DNA of 26,853 nucleotides from Gammaproteobacteria bacterium. GTDB taxonomy: Bacteria; Pseudomonadota; Gammaproteobacteria; DSM-16500. The stretch spans positions 1 to 26,853 of the forward strand of contig JAJONP010000015.1 in the NCBI GenBank assembly GCA_021323555.1, given 5' to 3'. Below are positions 26,570 to 26,853 of the stretch, piece after piece. Numbering within the stretch: position 1 is the first letter of the stretch; each line of letters starts with the position of its first letter. The notes beneath the pieces were generated by a model that was not told where the DNA came from, searched no databases, and saw only the letters and a program-made list of their open reading frames with translations. Position numbers and translations under genes: made by a program.

Positions 26570-26853
26570 GGTTTTAACACAGCTAACATAGTGATTCCAA
26601 TTAAAAAAATAACAGGGACTTCGTTAAGCCACCGGTAAAAAACATGACTATAGGAATTACAATTATATTTAAAATCATATAATAATTTCCCCAAATAAAT
26701 ATGATAAAGAACTAGCAGAAAAATTAAGCCTAATTTCATTTGCAGCCAATGCGTGTGTAGATAACCTGTCCAATTAAACCGTAACAGCCAAACGCCAAAA
26801 AAAATCGTTAAAATACCGCCTGGTGTTGCAATGCCATAATAAAGCTTTCTTTC
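26566..26853 (-). CDS. hemJ: Protoporphyrinogen oxidase HemJ (C-terminal part, runs off the right edge)
   Basis: 95 residues of an inner-membrane protein that oxidises protoporphyrinogen IX, the penultimate heme step, in bacteria lacking HemG and HemY. Translation from 26853 leftward gives KLYYGIATPGGILTIFFGVW (membrane segment), HTHWLQMKLGLIFLLVLYH (second segment, with conserved His and the MKL motif), then FYRWLNEVPVIFLIGI (NE-P motif) and the terminal AVLKP. This is the HemJ/UPF0093 pattern; the family is about 140-150 aa, so some 45-50 N-terminal residues are outside the window. The stop lies inside the last codons of convergent brnA. Confidence 0.92.
   Translation of the reverse strand, partial: ERKLYYGIATPGGILTIFFGVWLLRFNWTGYLHTHWLQMKLGLIFLLVLYHIYLGKLLYDFKYNCNSYSHVFYRWLNEVPVIFLIGITMLAVLKP

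Noticed and set aside
1..26853. CRISPR arrays, tRNA or rRNA genes, integrase or complete insertion sequences
   Set aside because: Looked for regular direct repeats with spacers, tRNA-like cloverleaf sequence and transposase motifs; none found. The only short repeats are those listed.

Overview
The window looks like chromosome from an AT-rich, host-associated gammaproteobacterium, most likely in the Legionellales (Coxiella, Legionella, Aquicella or Berkiella-like). The housekeeping proteins (class B aspartate carbamoyltransferase regulatory chain, RimK, RsmB, GMP reductase, HemE, HemL, HemJ, large NAD-glutamate dehydrogenase) are of gammaproteobacterial type. Ankyrin-repeat proteins with a membrane hairpin and an effector-like hydrolase lie between them. 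The genus is an inference; no rRNA or tRNA gene is present to settle it.

Layout. 1-1640: end of pyrI overlapping pyrC (pyrimidine synthesis). 1649-1764: a perfect long inverted repeat between convergent genes. 1781-2287 (-): a Pro/Thr/Ser-rich lipoprotein. 2404-8165 (-): a tandem pair of paralogous ankyrin/membrane-hairpin genes. The distal copy (2404-4978) is broken by an internal deletion and frameshift; the copy beside hemE (5196-8165) is intact. The duplicated unit also carries the hemE leader. 8344-9414: hemE. 9364-9863 (-): a Phd-type antitoxin with a truncated PIN toxin. 10114-11400: an AAA/DUF4143-type ATPase. 11462-13829 (-): rsmB-guaC operon. 14028-14497: an antitoxin with the remains of its toxin. 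14637-16193: a DUF2235-like alpha/beta hydrolase, a candidate secreted effector. 16234-17593 (-): rimB-like peptidase and rimK operon. 17746-21114: an NAD-glutamate dehydrogenase lacking the usual N-terminal third. 21223-22158: a DMT/EamA transporter. 22557-23543 (-): malate dehydrogenase. 23786-24453 (-): rubredoxin (56 aa) and a small secreted protein of unknown function. 24602-25894: hemL. 26005-26569: a BrnT/BrnA toxin-antitoxin pair. 26566-26853 (-): 3' part of hemJ, running off the right edge.

How it fits together. The housekeeping genes cover pyrimidine synthesis (pyrI, pyrC), purine salvage (guaC), three separate heme steps (hemL early, hemE middle, hemJ late), ribosome modification (rsmB, rimK) and amino-acid carbon flow (NAD-GDH, malate dehydrogenase). 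Accessory material sits in the gaps, often beside a heme gene: the ankyrin pair and the PIN/Phd relic flank hemE, and BrnTA lies between hemL and hemJ. Two of three toxin-antitoxin loci have lost the toxin but kept the antitoxin, and one ankyrin copy is decaying, so the accessory part is in active turnover. The most unusual items are the ankyrin duplication with reciprocal deletions, the hydrolase gene, and the short NAD-GDH.
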